Shown: one piece after another, positions 47,836 to 57,546 of the stretch
How the letters are laid out: every line of letters starts with the position of its first letter
Position numbering within the stretch: position 1 is the first letter of the stretch
NCBI RefSeq assembly: GCF_001468125.1
Contig: NZ_LNYT01000020.1
Span: 271,102-335,101 of the forward strand
Length of the DNA stretch: 64,000 nt
Source of the DNA: Legionella rubrilucens
Lineage (GTDB): Bacteria; Pseudomonadota; Gammaproteobacteria; Legionellales; Legionellaceae
Reading direction: 5' to 3'
Translations under genes and position numbers: made by a program
Notes under the pieces: generated by a model
Seen by the model: the letters and a program-made list of their open reading frames with translations, nothing else
The model's database searches: none
What the model was told of the DNA's origin: nothing

Positions 47836-49076
47836 GTGAGCTTCCCTGTAATTTCTTCTATCTGCGTGATGGCTTTTTCGTGATTTGCCAACTCATTATG
47901 CAATTCAATTTCATTTTCTTGTAACGTCAGCAGGTTATTAAGCAAGGTTAAAAAATCCACTTTACCAACTCCATAATTGGCTTGTGATGAATTAAACGTT
48001 AGTGTGGCCAAAGGAATGATGGAGCCTTGGATCAATTCAATTAACTTTGCAGAACGCTGTTCCACTAAAAAAGCGTTTTTGACCTGGAAAAGAAGCGCTT
48101 GATAGGTGGTGTGCAAATCTTCTACTTCAGCATTGTAACGAGAAAGGGATTCTCGCAAGCCATTATTTTGCTTCTCCATAAAATACAAAGGAATAGTGGC
48201 TTTCAAGTTGACCATATATCCGTCATTATTCGTTACTGTGTTATGTAATTTTCCTCCTTCAATTTCAACATCAGGAAAATAATTCATTTTACTTAATTTA
48301 ACCGTTTGGCGTCGTTGCTCAACGCTTCGTTCGCGTGCTTTTAATTGTGGAGAGCGCTGTTTGATGAGGTTATTGAGAAATGCCAAATTATGACGATGAT
48401 GGGTTACAGATAACTGCGATGGGGTATGAATTGCAATATCCAAGGGTCGATTTAAAAGACGGTTAATATCCGCCTCAAGCGATTCCCGCTCTTGTTTTAA
48501 GATAACCAAACGCATATCCAGGCGAGCGATTTCGGTCTGTGCCCGAAAAATATCTTGTTGCGGAACTTTTCCCACGCTGTAATTCACTTGAGCACTTTTT
48601 TCAAGCTCTTGCAGAAGCAGTAGGGTTTTTTGCAGGATTTCAATTGATTTATTAACCGAATAAAGGTTGTAATAGATACGCTTTAATTGGGCAATAACAA
48701 CCAGGCACGTGGCCTGGAAGTCCGCGGCAGCCCGTTTTGCCTTCTCGACTGCTATTTTCCCACGAACTGCCAGCTTCCCTGGAAATGGAATTTCCTGACT
48801 TGCACCAATCATTTGTAGCCGCATGGGATCAATATTCATCGGGGAACCAACACTGACTTTAGGATCAGGGAGTGAACGGGCTTGGGGTGCAACACGATTG
48901 GCAGCGATCCAGCGCGCATGAGCCGCCTTAATTTGTGGGTTATTTCCCTTAGCCTCTTCAATCAGCTTCTCTAAAACTGGTAATGGCGCAGCATGGCTTA
49001 AAGAGAAAACAGGGTAATTGATCAAGCTGGTAATCAGGATGACCCAGAAGCCTTTTTTAAAATTAAAACGCCTCAT
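47832..49076 (-). CDS. cusC: CusC-like outer-membrane factor
   Basis: 414 residues of the TolC fold: signal peptide (GFWVILITSLINYPVFSLSHA), KLIEEAKGNNPQIKAAHARW, and YSVGKVPQQDIFRAQTEIARL in the second repeat. It forms the outer-membrane exit for the CusBA pump. Its start overlaps the stop of the P-type ATPase gene by 14 bases. Confidence 0.88.
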   Translation of the reverse strand: MRRFNFKKGFWVILITSLINYPVFSLSHAAPLPVLEKLIEEAKGNNPQIKAAHARWIAANRVAPQARSLPDPKVSVGSPMNIDPMRLQMIGASQEIPFPGKLAVRGKIAVEKAKRAAADFQATCLVVIAQLKRIYYNLYSVNKSIEILQKTLLLLQELEKSAQVNYSVGKVPQQDIFRAQTEIARLDMRLVILKQERESLEADINRLLNRPLDIAIHTPSQLSVTHHRHNLAFLNNLIKQRSPQLKARERSVEQRRQTVKLSKMNYFPDVEIEGGKLHNTVTNNDGYMVNLKATIPLYFMEKQNNGLRESLSRYNAEVEDLHTTYQALLFQVKNAFLVEQRSAKLIELIQGSIIPLATLTFNSSQANYGVGKVDFLTLLNNLLTLQENEIELHNELANHEKAITQIEEITGKLT

Positions 49077-51759
49077 GAGGTGAATTCCTTAATTTAATCA
49101 TTTTCTTCAATTCCAAAATCAGTAAAGGGATGGTTCCTAAGACTATCCAAAGCAAGCATTCAGATAAAGTCACTGGACTAATTCCAAAAAGACGTTGCAA
49201 AAAAGGGACATGATGAATGAAGATCTGCAACGCAAAACTAATGCTGACAATAAAAAACAAGCGCATGTTTGAAAACAGCCCTACTTGCCATATGGTCTTG
49301 GTTTGACTACGAGCCCCAAAGGCTCTTAATAATTCTGCAGTCACTAAAACAGAAAAAGCAGCGTCCTGAGCCTGTATCAAATCCGCATTGACTAAATATT
49401 CGTAAGCAAATACACCAAAGGTGACCAGTGCCGTTAAACAACCTATAAAAGATACCTGCTTGAAAAATGAAAAATTCATCAGAGATTGTTGTGATGATCT
49501 TGGCGGACGTTTAAGAATTCCAGGCTCAGCCGGATCGGTTGCCAAAGCCAATGCCGGCAAACCATCCGTCACTAAATTTATCCATAACAATTGGATTGGC
49601 AATAGTGGTAAGGGCCAGCCGATTAAAAGAACACTAAAAACAACCAGCAGTTCACCCATATTTCCCGCTAATAAATAAGCAAGCGTTTTGGCAATATTGT
49701 CATAAATTGTCCGCCCTTCTTCAATCCCATCGACAATAGAGGTAAAGTTATTATCCATGAGAATAATATCGGCAGATTCTTTAGTCACTTCAGTGCCTGT
49801 GAGCCCCATTGCGATACCAACCGAAGCTTCTTTTAGTGCCGGTGCATCGTTTACACCATCACCAGTCATTGCAACCACCATGTGATGTTTTTTCCAGGCA
49901 CGAACGATTTTTAATTTATGTTCAGCAGTAACGCGAGCATAAACAGCAATCTGTTTCACACACGCCATAAAGTCATCATCAGACATCTTATCCAGTTCAT
50001 TACCTGTCATCAGGCGATCGCCTGGATTCAGTATCTCTAATTCACGAGCAATTGCTTTGGCGGTATCGGGGTGATCGCCTGTGATCATGACTGGTTTAAT
50101 GCCTGCCATTTTACAACGCTTAACCGATGCTTTTGCATCAGCATGCGGCGGATCCTGGAGTCCTATGAGTCCTAGTAAAACAAGATTATTTTCAATGTCT
50201 TCATCAGCAGCCTCCAATAATGAAGAATCGCATTGCCGTTGTGCAAAGGCCAAGATTCGCAATGCTTCACTGGCCATCAATTGACAGGATTGTTGCATAC
50301 GGGCACGTTCTTTAGGGGTTAATTTTTTGATGCCCTCTCGAGTCAAAATATGGCTACAGCGTTCGAAAATCACTTCAGGTGCCCCTTTGACAAACGCAGT
50401 CAGTTGCTCTGCTTGCCTACGGATTATCGTCATACGTTTTCGTTCTGAATCGAAAGGCAATTCTCGTATGCGAGGAAAAGTCGACTCCAGAATATCACGC
50501 CAAATATCTCCTTTGGCAGCCGCTACTAATAGTGCAATTTCTGTTGGGTCCCCAACAGTGGATAGTTGTCCTTGTTGCAAACGAATTTCTGCATTGTTAC
50601 ACGCCGAAGCGGCGCTCAAAACAGTCTGTAACAAATTATCTTTGGCGACATCACTCTCTTGACCTTGGGAAATAAAATGACCATCCAAGTGATATCCTTC
50701 ACCTATGATACTGTACACTTCCTCTGCGGTAATGAGTTTACGGGCTGTCATCTCACCCACTGTTAATGTCCCGGTTTTATCCGTACAAATGACTTGGAGA
50801 CAACCCAGAGTTTCCACAGCTGACATACGCCTTACCAAGACAGCACGTCGTACCATGCGTTGAACACCTAAGGCTAAAGCAACAGTGACTACCGCAGGTA
50901 AACCCTCAGGAATAGCCGCTACAGCCAGACTAACGGAGCTCATAAACAATTCAAAAAATGGAATACGACGTAACCAACCGAGAATAAAAATCAGTAGGAC
51001 AATGGAAAAACAAAGCCATAATAGCCGGGAACCCACATGATTAAGCCTTTTTTGTAATGGGGATTCATCACGAGAAGCCTCATTCAACATGGTCGCAATA
51101 CGTCCCATTTCGGTACTCATACCGGTTGCGACTACAATGGCTCGACCTGTACCATTCGCCACGGATGTTCCCATAAAGACCATGTTTTTGCGCTCAGCCA
51201 GCGGTGTTTCAGCACTATAAAAATTGAGATTTTTTTCAATAGGCAATGATTCACCGGTTAAAGGGGCTTCCTCCGTCTTTAAGGAAGACAGCTCAAAAAG
51301 ACGAGCATCAGCTGTAACTAAATCTCCTCCTTCAAAAAGAAGAATATCGCCTGGCACTATATCGGAAGTAGTGATTATCCTGGCATGACCATCCCGAATT
51401 ACCCTGGCTTTAGGGGAAGCCAATTTTTGCAACGCTAAAATAGCACGATCAGCTCGAAATTCGATAATAAAGCCGATAATGGCATTCAAAACCACAATGG
51501 CAAAAATGGCAATGGCATCTACTGTTTCACCAAGTAAAAATGAAATGACTACAGCGCCTAAAAGAACCCAGGTGACTAAACTGTTTACTTGTTGGAAAAG
51601 AATTTTCAAAAAAGAAGTTTTTTTCTGTTTGACCAATACATTAGCGCCAGACTCTTCTAAGCGTCGTTGTGCTTCTTCCTCAGTTAAACCAACTGATAAA
51701 TCAGTTTTAAGTACTTTGGCCACTTCTTGGGGCTTCTTGTCATGCCAAATCTGCGTCAT
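49063..51759 (-). CDS. P2-type cation-transporting ATPase
   Basis: About 898 residues from ATG 51759, which has AAGGATGG at a good distance. The N-terminus is KPQEVAKVLKTDLSVGLTEEEA, as in P2 (Ca/Mg-type) pumps. PEGLPAVVTVAL replaces the CPC motif of heavy-metal pumps; DKTGTLTVG is near residue 326, and [20 protein letters not shown] near 610. The substrate is a hard cation such as Ca or Mg/Mn, not Cu. Its position at the head of the cus operon suggests a role in metal or acid stress. Confidence 0.88.
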   Translation of the reverse strand: MTQIWHDKKPQEVAKVLKTDLSVGLTEEEAQRRLEESGANVLVKQKKTSFLKILFQQVNSLVTWVLLGAVVISFLLGETVDAIAIFAIVVLNAIIGFIIEFRADRAILALQKLASPKARVIRDGHARIITTSDIVPGDILLFEGGDLVTADARLFELSSLKTEEAPLTGESLPIEKNLNFYSAETPLAERKNMVFMGTSVANGTGRAIVVATGMSTEMGRIATMLNEASRDESPLQKRLNHVGSRLLWLCFSIVLLIFILGWLRRIPFFELFMSSVSLAVAAIPEGLPAVVTVALALGVQRMVRRAVLVRRMSAVETLGCLQVICTDKTGTLTVGEMTARKLITAEEVYSIIGEGYHLDGHFISQGQESDVAKDNLLQTVLSAASACNNAEIRLQQGQLSTVGDPTEIALLVAAAKGDIWRDILESTFPRIRELPFDSERKRMTIIRRQAEQLTAFVKGAPEVIFERCSHILTREGIKKLTPKERARMQQSCQLMASEALRILAFAQRQCDSSLLEAADEDIENNLVLLGLIGLQDPPHADAKASVKRCKMAGIKPVMITGDHPDTAKAIARELEILNPGDRLMTGNELDKMSDDDFMACVKQIAVYARVTAEHKLKIVRAWKKHHMVVAMTGDGVNDAPALKEASVGIAMGLTGTEVTKESADIILMDNNFTSIVDGIEEGRTIYDNIAKTLAYLLAGNMGELLVVFSVLLIGWPLPLLPIQLLWINLVTDGLPALALATDPAEPGILKRPPRSSQQSLMNFSFFKQVSFIGCLTALVTFGVFAYEYLVNADLIQAQDAAFSVLVTAELLRAFGARSQTKTIWQVGLFSNMRLFFIVSISFALQIFIHHVPFLQRLFGISPVTLSECLLWIVLGTIPLLILELKKMIKLRNSPHEAF

Positions 51760-51894
51760 TGTCCATCCTTTGAATCTGCTCACCTATTATTCATGTGAGT
51801 TTAATTTCCCTAAAAATTCAAACGCCTAAGTTGGTATTATAAGAGAATCAATACTCATGACAAACCCTTACAATTCAGTCTAAAGCCCCTGATG

Positions 51895-52048
51895 TTAACG
51901 ACCACTGCCACCTCCATGGCCTTGCGCGACATGAATATTTTAATTCTTTGTACTATCGTTGGCAGCTCCACTGTTTGTACAAACAGCAAGTAATAAACAG
52001 CAGGCTAAAATAAACCAATGACTTTGTTTTATGATGATTTTTATCCAT
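51895..52048 (-). pseudogene. degraded Gly/His-tailed lipoprotein
   Basis: ATG 52048 opens one frame, but a lipobox-like part (LACCLLLAVCTNSG) is read in the next frame. It hits TAA after STKN; past the stop the frame continues as NIHVAQGHGGGSGR, like the tails of the three intact lipoproteins. So it has a frameshift and a nonsense codon. It lies just upstream of the P2-ATPase on the same strand. Confidence 0.6.
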
Positions 52049-52111
52049 GATTTTAAAAGGAAATAATTAAAATATAGACTGTCATTCAATCACCAGTCAA
52101 AATAAATAGCT

Positions 52112-52276
52112 CTAATTGATTGAACGGATAACATCAAACTCTTCTTCCCAATCCAAAAGATAGACTAGATTATTTTGTGCATGATTACTATTTTTTGGGT
52201 GAAAACAGAGAGCTTTTTCTTTTTCCTCTTCGGCTCTTGCTTCAGGAAAATACTCCAAGATCTCCATATCACTCAT
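52112..52276 (-). CDS. small acidic hypothetical protein, 54 aa
   Basis: Starts MSDMEILEYFPEARAEEEKE and ends LDWEEEFDVIRSIN. It has a single Cys-Phe-His patch (CFHPKN) and no membrane segment. GGAA lies 8 bases before the ATG. No family is recognised. It lies between the degraded lipoprotein and a divergent His-rich protein gene. Confidence 0.5.
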   Translation of the reverse strand: MSDMEILEYFPEARAEEEKEKALCFHPKNSNHAQNNLVYLLDWEEEFDVIRSIN

Positions 52277-52519
52277 GATAGTTCCATCGATAAATAGATT
52301 ACCTAATAATAACTTAAAATAAAGTGAATTATCTTAAGCATATCTAATTTTTCTTATACTTTAATTCGCTAAACTGATTTAAGCAATTGAATGAGATGTT
52401 GTATAAACTCTAAAAAAAACAGTAATCATATAAAGCGGTTAATTGAAACCTAGGTAGTTAGTGTTTATCTACGATATAATGATACAGAACGGTTGAGTGT
52501 CCTTGGAGCCAAAATTATT

Positions 52520-53389
52520 GTGAAAAAATTTATCATTGCCCTCATTGGTTTGCTATTAAGCAATTCGTATTATGGAATTGCTATTGCTGGAAATTCACAT
52601 CATCATGCGATGAAAAATCCCTCAAAAAATTCATCGAAGTCACAGCAAAGTGCTACCATGCGATTATCAATTCAGAGGATAATTGAAAAAAAGGATAAGA
52701 AACTAGTCTTCCTCAAGTTATCTAAAACAACAAATAATAACCCAGTTACCCTAAACGATCTTGTTGAGGCACATACACAAAAGATTCATTTATTGATTAT
52801 TGATGACAATCTCATGGACTACAGCCATGTTCATCCAGTTGAAACAACGACACCCGGTGTTTACCAATTTGAGTGGCAGCCTATCCTCAAAAATGCTTCT
52901 TATCGTGCATGGGCCGATCTATTGCCTGCGAATACAAAAATTCAGGAATATATTATTGCTGATTTTCCATCTCCTAAAAACATTAAGGGATTAGGAGGTC
53001 ATATTGATCACCAGCCTTTATTTGAAAGCACTGTTGATGGCTATCAGTTCAAATTATCTTTTGATAAAACACCATTACAAGTGGGGCAACCAGCCATGGG
53101 TAAAATAGATATTGTTGATGCCAAGGGAAACCCAGTTCATACGTTAGAACCAATTATGGGTGCCTATGCTCACATCGTTGGTTTTAATGAAGACTTTAAA
53201 ACCGTTACCCACGTTCATCCTATGTGGAAAGAACCCCAAAATAAGGCTGAACGTGGAGGACCCGAATTACAATTTCATATTGAGCCCAATAAAGCGGGAT
53301 TTATTAAATTGTTCACCCAAGTACAAATTAATGGGAAAACACTTTTTGCCCCGTTTGGAATCCCAGTAAAAAATACAATGCAATATTAG
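52520..53389 (+). CDS. secreted His-rich, metal-binding-type protein
   Basis: 289 residues from GTG 52520 (signal peptide KKFIIALIGLLLSNSYYG; GGAG 11 bases upstream). After the cut come HHHAMKN and a two-part beta-rich protein. Its His clusters recur: YSHVHPVE, GGHIDHQP, AHIVGF and THVHPMWK. The second half (LQVGQPAMGKIDIVDAKG) resembles YtkA-like domains. This looks like a periplasmic copper or zinc binder and forms a one-gene unit between the metal operons and the conjugation genes. Confidence 0.7.
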   Translation: MKKFIIALIGLLLSNSYYGIAIAGNSHHHAMKNPSKNSSKSQQSATMRLSIQRIIEKKDKKLVFLKLSKTTNNNPVTLNDLVEAHTQKIHLLIIDDNLMDYSHVHPVETTTPGVYQFEWQPILKNASYRAWADLLPANTKIQEYIIADFPSPKNIKGLGGHIDHQPLFESTVDGYQFKLSFDKTPLQVGQPAMGKIDIVDAKGNPVHTLEPIMGAYAHIVGFNEDFKTVTHVHPMWKEPQNKAERGGPELQFHIEPNKAGFIKLFTQVQINGKTLFAPFGIPVKNTMQY

Positions 53390-53482
53390 ATCCGCAATAC
53401 TGGATACATCACTTGAATCACGAATCCATTCATCTCATATTGAACAAATAAAACTGGAGAAACCATCCATTGGCATGGTGGG

Positions 53483-55480
53483 TTAATTTTCTGGTAGTTG
53501 ATTGATTTTCAATTTCATTGAATAGATATCAGATGACTTATCTTTGTGGCTTAAAGGTAAAGGAACTCTTACTTTATAAAGTTCTCCCCCATTTACTAAA
53601 ACAAAAGCCTGCCCCTTTGGCAAAGAAATAATATCCTCTACTCCAATCATAGGCACAGAAGAAGTTTGTACTCTGTCCTCATTGGTTGTATTAAAATAAA
53701 CCCCATCTTCCCCATGAGGTGTATCATTAACCATAGAAACTTGGGTATGTCCAATAACTCCAACTTGAGGCAGCACTTTAACCAGTAAATTGGCTGTTTC
53801 TTCATTTTTAACACGCAGCATAATTAGGGTATTAAAATTTCCCTCGGATACTTCTGCTTTAGCCCTGGAACCCAGTGCAACTTCCATATCTTGAATAGTT
53901 TGAGCGTAAGCGGTCACTTGAAAACCAGCACCGCCCGCTTTATTGAGAATCTTCACAAAAGAATCCTGGATAATCTCTGACAGCTCATCACAATGCAGAT
54001 TCAATATATAACGAGCATTGGGTTCCTTGTAAATTTTACCAGCTGTAGAAACCAGATCTGACAAAAAAGCTTTACCCACTGCTTGGGCAATATTAGGATT
54101 AGTTAAACTATCTAAACCAATATAAAGCACTTTCTTATTTTTAATCACATCCATCAGCTCAATGTCACCTGCTTTGGCCTTTGACGATAGAATTTTTGAA
54201 GCATTACTTTTATTGATTTCAGACAATACAGGGCCGACGCTGGCTGTGATTTTTTCATAGTAGTGTTTATCCATAATAGCTGCATCATAAAGGTCTATCA
54301 GGATTTGGTCGTGAAGCGCTTCGGCATTGTTGCTTTTGATGGTTTTGTTGATGTGGTCTTTGACATATTGAATGACTGCCTGGTGGCGTTCCATAGGGGA
54401 TTTGGTTTTATTGTTTTTACCAATCTTGCTGTCATGTTCCTCTATAATAGCTTCAATCTCTTGATGATATTTGGGATAGTGATTGGGTAGAATGGTGTCG
54501 GCATATGTCATCAATAGTTGATCTAATCGACTGATATAAAAGGCTATGGATTGGTAGGTAATGGGTTGTTTCATTTCTTCAAGACAAATGGCAACGATAT
54601 TAACATATTTCCATGCAAAGGCTGCAAATTGCTTCCCTTCACCTTCTGCGGATATTGCATCGGTGATTCGTGTAGCCACTTCACTGATTTGGTCGAAATT
54701 TTTGAGAGGATTATATCGTGCGGATTTCTCTGGAAAGCCTAAGTGAACGATTTTGAAATCTTCTGTTCTGCCTGATACCTTACAGGCAGCCATCATGTCT
54801 CTAACCAAGTCCTGGTCGCCTTTAGGGTCTACAACAATAACGGCATCACCGTTTCGGATGTCCTGGTTAATCAGAATACTGGCTAATCGAGTTTTGCCGA
54901 CTCTGGTAGTACCAACCACAAAAGTATGACCTACACGTACATCTTGAGGAATGTAAACTGGTTTATCTTCTTCTCCAACTCCGTGAAGGAAAGGACTTCC
55001 TCCGACGGGAGGATCGGGTCTGAATGGATTTAACTTGGAGCGGTTGTTAAGCCATTTTGCTAATCGAGTGTGTTCATGGTTTTGGCAGAATTGTCTGGCC
55101 AGCTGATAGCTATAGCTCCTTTGCATGAACTTTTCATTTTTGACCTGTTTGATTTGATGCAGCTTTTGGGTATGGCTTGGTCGCCAGCGGAAACCTTTAC
55201 CTAGAAATAGCCAGTTTTTGGATAAAGGAATTTCTGTGGTGGATAGGGCATAGGTTGGCATGGCTAAAAGTCTGTGCTGATATCGCTTAACCTTTATTGC
55301 TTGCCATGCTCTAAAGACACCAGGGATTGATAGTGTAATCGCTGCATATAGACTCATTGTTTGCGTAAGCAAGAACAGATGTGGTTGGCTATAAGCGAGT
55401 AGAGCCAAAGACAAACAGGTAATCGCTGACCAGGCTTCGGTTGGTTCCCGAAATAGGTTATTAATAGGATATTCGCTCAT
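53483..55480 (-). CDS. traD: conjugative coupling protein TraD (ICE type)
   Basis: About 665 residues, start ATG 55480 (MSEYPINNLFREP), with GGAG 6 bases before; the upstream ATG 55492 is too close to that box. Two membrane helices are followed by an ATPase with Walker A VVGTTRVGKTRLAS near residue 190, Walker B AVIVVDPKGD, and a late LNLHCDELSEI. It belongs to the SXT/PFGI-1 class of coupling proteins, which bring DNA to the transfer channel. It overlaps the gene upstream by 4 bases in an ATGA. Confidence 0.9.
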   Translation of the reverse strand: MSEYPINNLFREPTEAWSAITCLSLALLAYSQPHLFLLTQTMSLYAAITLSIPGVFRAWQAIKVKRYQHRLLAMPTYALSTTEIPLSKNWLFLGKGFRWRPSHTQKLHQIKQVKNEKFMQRSYSYQLARQFCQNHEHTRLAKWLNNRSKLNPFRPDPPVGGSPFLHGVGEEDKPVYIPQDVRVGHTFVVGTTRVGKTRLASILINQDIRNGDAVIVVDPKGDQDLVRDMMAACKVSGRTEDFKIVHLGFPEKSARYNPLKNFDQISEVATRITDAISAEGEGKQFAAFAWKYVNIVAICLEEMKQPITYQSIAFYISRLDQLLMTYADTILPNHYPKYHQEIEAIIEEHDSKIGKNNKTKSPMERHQAVIQYVKDHINKTIKSNNAEALHDQILIDLYDAAIMDKHYYEKITASVGPVLSEINKSNASKILSSKAKAGDIELMDVIKNKKVLYIGLDSLTNPNIAQAVGKAFLSDLVSTAGKIYKEPNARYILNLHCDELSEIIQDSFVKILNKAGGAGFQVTAYAQTIQDMEVALGSRAKAEVSEGNFNTLIMLRVKNEETANLLVKVLPQVGVIGHTQVSMVNDTPHGEDGVYFNTTNEDRVQTSSVPMIGVEDIISLPKGQAFVLVNGGELYKVRVPLPLSHKDKSSDIYSMKLKINQLPEN

Positions 55481-55806
55481 AACATTCTCCAAATCATCAG
55501 TGCATCAATAAATAAGAAAATAGCCAGTAGATACCAGCGGACTTTGAGGGCTGTTTTGAGTTGTTCGGATGAGAGTTGATTATTAATCTGTATGCGTGTG
55601 ACCAGCTTTGGCCATAACAAAATCAAAGCCAGATAAAGTAGTCCATGTAAGCCTAGAAACAACGGTTGTATATTAGCGAATGTATGTTGCCAACGAGTAA
55701 GAATATTTGTATTGATAATCCAAGGAGCAATTATCAATAAACCAATGATTGGTAAAATGGCTTGAATCAGTACTATAATGAATGAACGGATGTAATGTTT
55801 AATCAT
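55477..55806 (-). CDS. small ICE membrane protein, 109 aa
   Basis: Three membrane helices: IIVLIQAILPIIGLLIIAPW, LFLGLHGLLYLALILLW and WYLLAIFLFIDALMIW. It sits just upstream of traD, the place of the ICE membrane protein of the PFL_4697 group, but is shorter than those. It may work with TraD in the inner membrane. Its start at 55806 is within the ATGA that ends a small antisense frame, so the exact upstream neighbour is unclear. Confidence 0.65.
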   Translation of the reverse strand: MIKHYIRSFIIVLIQAILPIIGLLIIAPWIINTNILTRWQHTFANIQPLFLGLHGLLYLALILLWPKLVTRIQINNQLSSEQLKTALKVRWYLLAIFLFIDALMIWRML

Positions 55807-55820
55807 AGGGATAGCTCCAA

Positions 55821-55985
55821 ATGAGAAAGGTATTTCGCTTGTTGGCGGTAGTTCTTGATGCCCTTGTTGGCGTAGCCGAGGATAAACCTGCTAAACGCTA
55901 TTTGACTGTTTATGAGGCTCAAGAAAAATTTGATAAGGGCTTGATTAGTATTCGTGAATACAATGAATCCCTTGAGTCTAAATAA
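55821..55985 (+). CDS. small plus-strand ICE protein, 54 aa
   Basis: Begins MRKVFRLLAVVLDALVGVAED and ends EAQEKFDKGLISIREYNESL, which looks like a SHOCT-type tail. It is the only plus-strand gene in the conjugation block. A minus-strand frame of 63 codons (55803-55994) covers the same bases, overlapping both neighbours in ATGA; the plus frame has the more protein-like sequence, but this is not decisive. Confidence 0.5.
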   Translation: MRKVFRLLAVVLDALVGVAEDKPAKRYLTVYEAQEKFDKGLISIREYNESLESK

Positions 55986-55990
55986 GGTCT

Positions 55991-57544
55991 TCATCGAAGA
56001 CCTCCTGATATCACTTTAACGCCTGTTTTAGCTACCTGCATACCTGATTGACTTACGTTATCGCTATGGCGTTCAGTACCGCTGACTAAATCCATAAGAC
56101 CTGCACCAGCGTCACCGCCAAAATGACTAGATAATCTGAGTAACAAAACGGGTGCTACAAAGTAAAACATTACAGCCATATTCTTCATGGCCGAAATAGC
56201 ATCGTTTTCCCCTAATGGATCAAGCACAGAGCGTTCGAGAAATCCGACCAGATGCCAGAGGTATTGAAGAAAGATAGCCATAACAAACAAGGCGCACAGA
56301 CTGCCCAACGCTCTTGGACTATAGCAACTTAAGGACAATACCATTGGCGTTAAAATGATTAAAAAGAACATGAAAAACGCTTGCATGACGGGCAGGGTTT
56401 GCATGATTGCTTCTCTTTTTAATGGGGTGGATGTCCATGATTTTGTCCATTGTCCGACATTGACCAGGCTATGGGTAATGGCAGATGCGACCTTTCCATT
56501 GTTATTATCCATGAGGTTTTGCACAGAACTGGTCTGCATGTCTTTGCTTTCTTGCAAGAGCATTTTCGCAATAAAATCTTCTGCGCTGATGTCTGCTTTC
56601 CAGGCTTTTGGGTGTTTCACTTTATATTGGCGAACTCTATCGAGCATGGCGTAGTAATTTAGATGCTTGTTAAAAACACTGGCCTGATTAGAGACTTCAA
56701 CCAGGTCAGTTTTGATTTTGTTCCACCATTGCTGACAGCTTGGATATCCATCTTCTGGCAATCGTTCGGGTGGAATATCGCCACGATTAGCTGCTTTTTC
56801 AAGATTGCGATTTGGGGCTTGATGAAAGGTAAATCCTGACACGGGTTGGCGAGCGTGAAGTTTGCTGTAATACATCTTTTGCAGAATTTTAGAACCCATC
56901 CAGTTTAAATCATCTTCACCACCATAGCGTTTGAGCATAGGATCTAACTCACTGGCTTCATGCTTTTCACTATTGAATTGAGTTCTTGCTTCAATAAAAC
57001 ATTGCCTATGAAAATCCAATGCTTGTTTGCGAACGCTTTGGGGTAGATAGGTTGATACCAAATCGCCTTGAATAGATTGCAAACTATCGGTGCAACCCGT
57101 TACCTTCATAAGGCTGTAAGTGAAGCTCGACATGAAATTCTGGATAATGGCAAAGCCTATAGGAATTTTGACCTGGTTAGTCAGTAGATCTGCAAAGGCT
57201 TCATCATAAGTTGTGCCGCTGTCGCCAATGACCGCAGTCGTTGGGTTCTTTAGTCCACATAGGGGTTTAAATTGTAAGGCTTTGGTTTCCAATGGTACGC
57301 AAGGATAGACAAATAAACTGCATATCAGGAAAGTGACTGCCAATTCATAAAGGAAATTATTTAAAGCATGTTCCACAGCATAAAAAGCGCCAGCTGGATT
57401 AAGCACATTTTTAAGAAAGCGATAGCCAATGGCCAAAAAGCCAAGATATAACAGCCCTGTTTGCCACAGGGCGTTAAATAGAACCTCATACTGTTGCCAG
57501 CCTAGATAGGTGGTGTAGAGGGATAAAGGGTTAAAGACGATCAT
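55991..57544 (-). CDS. TraG-like conjugal transfer membrane protein
   Basis: 517 residues with three groups of membrane helices: about residues 20-45, 85-105, and four more from ~390 to 490 (MQAFFMFFLIILTPMVLSL, LCALFVMAIFLQYLWHLVGF). The large soluble middle is charged. It fits the TraG N-terminal family of ICEs, which stabilises mating pairs and supports pilus assembly. It starts 2 bases after the PFL_4711-like gene. Confidence 0.78.
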   Translation of the reverse strand: MIVFNPLSLYTTYLGWQQYEVLFNALWQTGLLYLGFLAIGYRFLKNVLNPAGAFYAVEHALNNFLYELAVTFLICSLFVYPCVPLETKALQFKPLCGLKNPTTAVIGDSGTTYDEAFADLLTNQVKIPIGFAIIQNFMSSFTYSLMKVTGCTDSLQSIQGDLVSTYLPQSVRKQALDFHRQCFIEARTQFNSEKHEASELDPMLKRYGGEDDLNWMGSKILQKMYYSKLHARQPVSGFTFHQAPNRNLEKAANRGDIPPERLPEDGYPSCQQWWNKIKTDLVEVSNQASVFNKHLNYYAMLDRVRQYKVKHPKAWKADISAEDFIAKMLLQESKDMQTSSVQNLMDNNNGKVASAITHSLVNVGQWTKSWTSTPLKREAIMQTLPVMQAFFMFFLIILTPMVLSLSCYSPRALGSLCALFVMAIFLQYLWHLVGFLERSVLDPLGENDAISAMKNMAVMFYFVAPVLLLRLSSHFGGDAGAGLMDLVSGTERHSDNVSQSGMQVAKTGVKVISGGLR

Positions 57545-57546
57545 GA

